64,000 bases of DNA. It comes from Liolophura sinensis (lineage: Eukaryota; Mollusca; Polyplacophora; Chitonida; Chitonidae). The DNA lies in NCBI RefSeq assembly GCF_032854445.1, contig NC_088303.1, positions 25,985,501 through 26,049,500 of the forward strand. The letters are read 5' to 3'. Under the pieces are notes generated by a model. It was not told the DNA's origin. It saw nothing but the letters and a program-made list of their open reading frames with translations, and ran no database searches. The position numbers were made by a program, and so were the translations under genes. This document shows positions 61,297 to 64,000 of the stretch, one piece after another. Each line of letters starts with the position of its first letter. Positions within the stretch are counted from its first letter, which is position 1.

Positions 61297-63788
61297 CAGT
61301 TTGATGTAAAGAGTGAATATCTCTTTCGTTCAGACTTGATATCTGCCTTGGTATAAAGGCATCACTTTATCACATGTAAGAAATGTTGAATATTAATCAA
61401 TAATAGATGCATAGTCTACCTGATACAATCCATTTGCAACAGCTTGATGCCAGTATTAGGATTGTTAACCGCATAGCAGCATGTGCTTGTTTTCTCTGGC
61501 CTCTGAAATCTTAATATCTACTACTGTTAAATCTGATCACATTCATGTAAAGGAAGTGTGGTTGAAATGAACAAAAATAATCCTTTCTTGTTATCATATA
61601 TCTGTTTTCTCTCTGCAGTTGGAAAGAAGTCCGACACTGGGAAGTATTGAAACCTCAGATTACACTGTAAGTTTACACATAGTATCAGCAGCAAATGGTT
61701 TTAAGACATTGGCGTTAACACATTGGAGTATCGCATTGACATAGTCCATCATTGCTTGATCCAGTGTACTTGTACCCACACCTCAATTAAAAGTAGCCTG
61801 TTTGAGCACTTATGCTTATATACGTTTTGAGATTTATGCACATTTTTCACAAGCCAAGATCAGATTTGGGATTTTATGGCCATCAGTAGCACCACTAATT
61901 TGGAGGTATACTAGTTCAAGTTGAGCGGGTACTTTGGAAAAACAGGATTGCAATCTGCTGCATTTTTGGAATTATTTTATCATCCATGGTGCCATTTTAT
62001 TTTATTTTCCACGGTAGATTTATGAATGTAACAAACAATTTTGTTGTTGTCGTCTTGTTGTAGAAAAGACAGTTGGCGGCACAAAGTGGACCATTTAATC
62101 TCAATGACAAAATATTTTGTGAACTTTTTCCTGACGTTGCAGAGGTAAGAATGCATAATTTGCTTACTACATAAAGCCAATATATTTTCTCTGATAAAAG
62201 ACAAAATGTTTATCTTGAAGAGCTTCTTTGGAGGATTGTTTTGACATTGCAGAAAAGATGAAGTTTGCTACGCGCCTAGCCAGTGATGGTTCATGTTGCT
62301 GTGCACTTTACCAGTGATGGCTCATGATGCTGTGCATTTTACCAGTGATGGCTCATGATGCTGTGCACTTTACCACTGTTGGTTCATGATGCTGTGCACT
62401 TTACCAGTGATGGTTCATGATGCTGTGCACTTTACCAGTGATGGCTCATGATGCTGTGCACTTTACTAGTGATGGCTCATGGTGCTGTGCACTTTACCAG
62501 TGATGGTTCATGGTGATGTGCTCTTTACCACTGTTGGTTCATGATGCTGTGCACTTTACCACTGTTGGTTCATGATGCTGCGCACTTTACCAGTGATGGC
62601 TCATGGTGCTGTGCACTTTACCACTGTTGGTTCATGATGCTGTGCACTTTACCAGTGTTGGTTCATGATGCTGTGCACTTTAACAGTGATGGTTCATGAT
62701 GCTGTGCACTTTACCGGTGATGGCTCATGGTGCTGTGCACTTTACTAATGTTAGCTCATGATGCTGTGCACTTTACCAGTGATGGCTCATGGTACTGTGC
62801 ACTTTATCAGTGATGGTTCATGATGCTGTGCACTTTACCACTGATGGCGCATAGTGCTGTGCACTTTACCACTGTTGGTTCATGATGCTGTGCACTTTAC
62901 CACTGTTGGTTCATGATGCTGTGCACTTTACTAGTGATGGTTCATGATGCTGTGCACTTTACCAGTGATGGCTCATGGTGCTGTGCACTTTACTGATGTT
63001 GGCTCATGATGCTGTGCACTTTACCAGTGATGGTTCATGGTGCTGTACTCGTTACAAGTGATGGTTCATGGTGCTGAGCACTTTATGAGCGATTTTTCAT
63101 GATGACCGTGATGACTTCGGCTTACAGTTTTAAAAAGGGTTATGGGAAAGATGGCTTACCTAATTCCTCAATCTTTCCAACTATCTCAGTGACCATTATT
63201 TTGAAGCATTCTGAGATACCTATGGGGTGTAGAGAAACAGTTTGCACAGTTTTATGAAGCGTGTATCTTTAGTGATACAAACAAATTATTTTAGTATTAT
63301 TTTCATTATATTTGTGTGCATAAATTCTGGTGAAAATAAGTGCTTTAGAGGTTGAAAAGGTTTACAGTAAACTTTTGGAAGGTTTGGAATCATGTCAGCT
63401 GTCCATTTTTGTTTTTTTTTTGGCTGAGCGTTATGAGAGAATATGTCATAATTAGATTGCCTTAGAATACACAGATTTTCAGGAAAATGAGGCACATTTT
63501 TGGTAGGCTGGCTTTATGGCAGTGAATTGGCATGATGATTCTTTGTTGCAGGAAGTTAGAGAATTACTGAAGAAGAGAGAAGAAGAATTGCAAGCAGCCA
63601 GTAACAGCAACAATAGTAACTCTGTCGGCCAATCAGAGAACAGGTTACATCCGGGCCTTGGGCAGGCCAACACAAATGCACAGAATCAAGGATTCTTTAG
63701 CAGTGCACTTACAAACATTTTTGTCATCGTCGGCTTTGCTGCCTTTGCATGGACAGTGAAGTATGTGCTTCGTAATTTGGTGGAGTGA
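58202..63788 (+). CDS. UBE2J2: ubiquitin-conjugating enzyme E2 J2, tail-anchored ER E2
   Basis: UBE2J2 is the ER-membrane E2 that passes ubiquitin to ERAD E3 ligases and can modify Ser/Thr as well as Lys. Coding exons: 58202-58323, 58794-58834, 59551-59653, 60078-60168, 61619-61666, 62064-62144, 63552-63788. Phases join cleanly to give 240 residues (human 259). The UBC fold starts at about residue 13 ([16 protein letters not shown]). [20 protein letters not shown] precedes the catalytic Cys91 in [18 protein letters not shown]. The linker after residue 162 is shorter than in human. A C-terminal membrane anchor spans about 215-235 ([19 protein letters not shown]), ending in LVE. SINE and satellite insertions lie only in introns. 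The start matches the family N-terminus. Confidence 0.96.
58350..58535 (+). mobile_element. SINE, family A, diverged
   Basis: 'gggcctccttggctgagtgg' 'ttaatg' (head), 'tgtacatgggaaggtttgtc' and 'gtggtcgtgggtttcctcac'. The tail is missing. It lies 27 nt after the exon 1 donor of UBE2J2. Confidence 0.65.
60078..60168 (+). CDS. UBE2J2: UBE2J2 exon 4, catalytic cysteine exon
   Basis: A 91-nt exon, acceptor 'tttttcag', donor GTAATG. With the split Arg codon it encodes [18 protein letters not shown], then [13 protein letters not shown]. The Cys is the thioester-forming residue. The ORF that opens across this exon in another frame is a shadow. Confidence 0.96.
61206..61296. repeat. (TA)n microsatellite
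   Basis: About 43 TA dinucleotides in UBE2J2 intron 4, likely highly polymorphic. Confidence 0.95.
62265..63100 (+). repeat. 32-bp minisatellite in UBE2J2 intron 6, about 26 units
   Basis: The unit is like 'ccagtgatggttcatgatgc' 'tgtgcactttac', with two main variants (cagtgatggctcatg and cactgttggttcatg) interspersed. It starts about 120 nt after the exon 6 donor (exon ends at 62144) in a 1.4-kb intron. Confidence 0.93.
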
Positions 63789-64000
63789 GAATCCACACGA
63801 ACTTCTCATCTTCTGAGGACGGTTCTAATCATCTTGTGATACCAAATCAGCACCAGTAGGCGTCGAATGTTGAAGTGTCTGTATCTGTACATAACCCTAC
63901 ATGTTTATGGTTTGTATATAAAAATGTACTGTATATGTTATTGTGTGGACAGCTCTTAAAAAGCTAAATGGTGATTTTCAGAGAGCTTGTAAGGCATCAG
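63789..64000 (+). other. UBE2J2: UBE2J2 3' UTR (partial)
   Basis: Non-coding sequence directly after the UBE2J2 stop codon. No AATAAA is present before the window ends, so the transcript probably continues to the right. Confidence 0.6.

Overview
This is a eukaryotic genomic window from a bilaterian invertebrate, most likely a mollusc or another lophotrochozoan. The evidence is many short coding exons split by long AT-rich introns with GT...AG borders, proteins that align to vertebrate orthologues over their whole length, and dozens of tRNA-headed SINE copies with molluscan-style tails. The phylum is an inference, not a proof. There is no bacterial, viral or CRISPR content.

Layout. Five protein-coding genes can be rebuilt exon by exon. 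(1) DDX19-type mRNA-export helicase, minus strand, first four coding exons (1429-3142); the rest lies left of the window. (2) DNAJC16/ERdj8, plus strand, 13 coding exons (5474-17872, 771 aa), with a probable long 3' UTR ending near 22.7 kb. (3) PLEKHM2/SKIP, minus strand, 16 coding exons (29282-45474, 1015 aa). (4) B3GALT6, minus strand, one exon (55452-56492, 346 aa). (5) UBE2J2, plus strand, 7 coding exons (58202-63788, 240 aa). DDX19 and DNAJC16 are head-to-head, DNAJC16 and PLEKHM2 tail-to-tail, and B3GALT6 and UBE2J2 head-to-head. Human UBE2J2/B3GALT6 are near neighbours, as are DNAJC16/PLEKHM2, and all four lie in 1p36, so this block seems to keep an ancestral linkage.

The non-coding sequence is very rich in minisatellites. 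At least 13 arrays with units of 21 to 86 bp cover roughly a quarter of the window. The largest is a 46-bp-unit array of about 7 kb (46.6-53.6 kb) that grades into a very uniform 44-bp-unit array (53.6-54.9 kb).

The most striking observation is that two intronic arrays are built from an exon-intron boundary. The 66-bp unit in DNAJC16 is 33 nt of the end of exon 10 plus the first 33 nt of the intron. The 86-bp unit in PLEKHM2 is about 56 nt of the end of the PH-domain exon plus about 30 nt of intron. Each array therefore carries about ten or more extra copies of a consensus 5' splice site. All six intronic arrays sit at the 5' end of their intron, on both strands. I regard this 5'-splice-site-anchored satellite growth as the best candidate for something undescribed here.

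The genes do not form one pathway. DNAJC16 (ER J-protein), UBE2J2 (ER-anchored E2), B3GALT6 (Golgi linker glycosyltransferase) and PLEKHM2 (lysosome-kinesin adaptor) are endomembrane housekeeping proteins; DDX19 acts at the nuclear pore.
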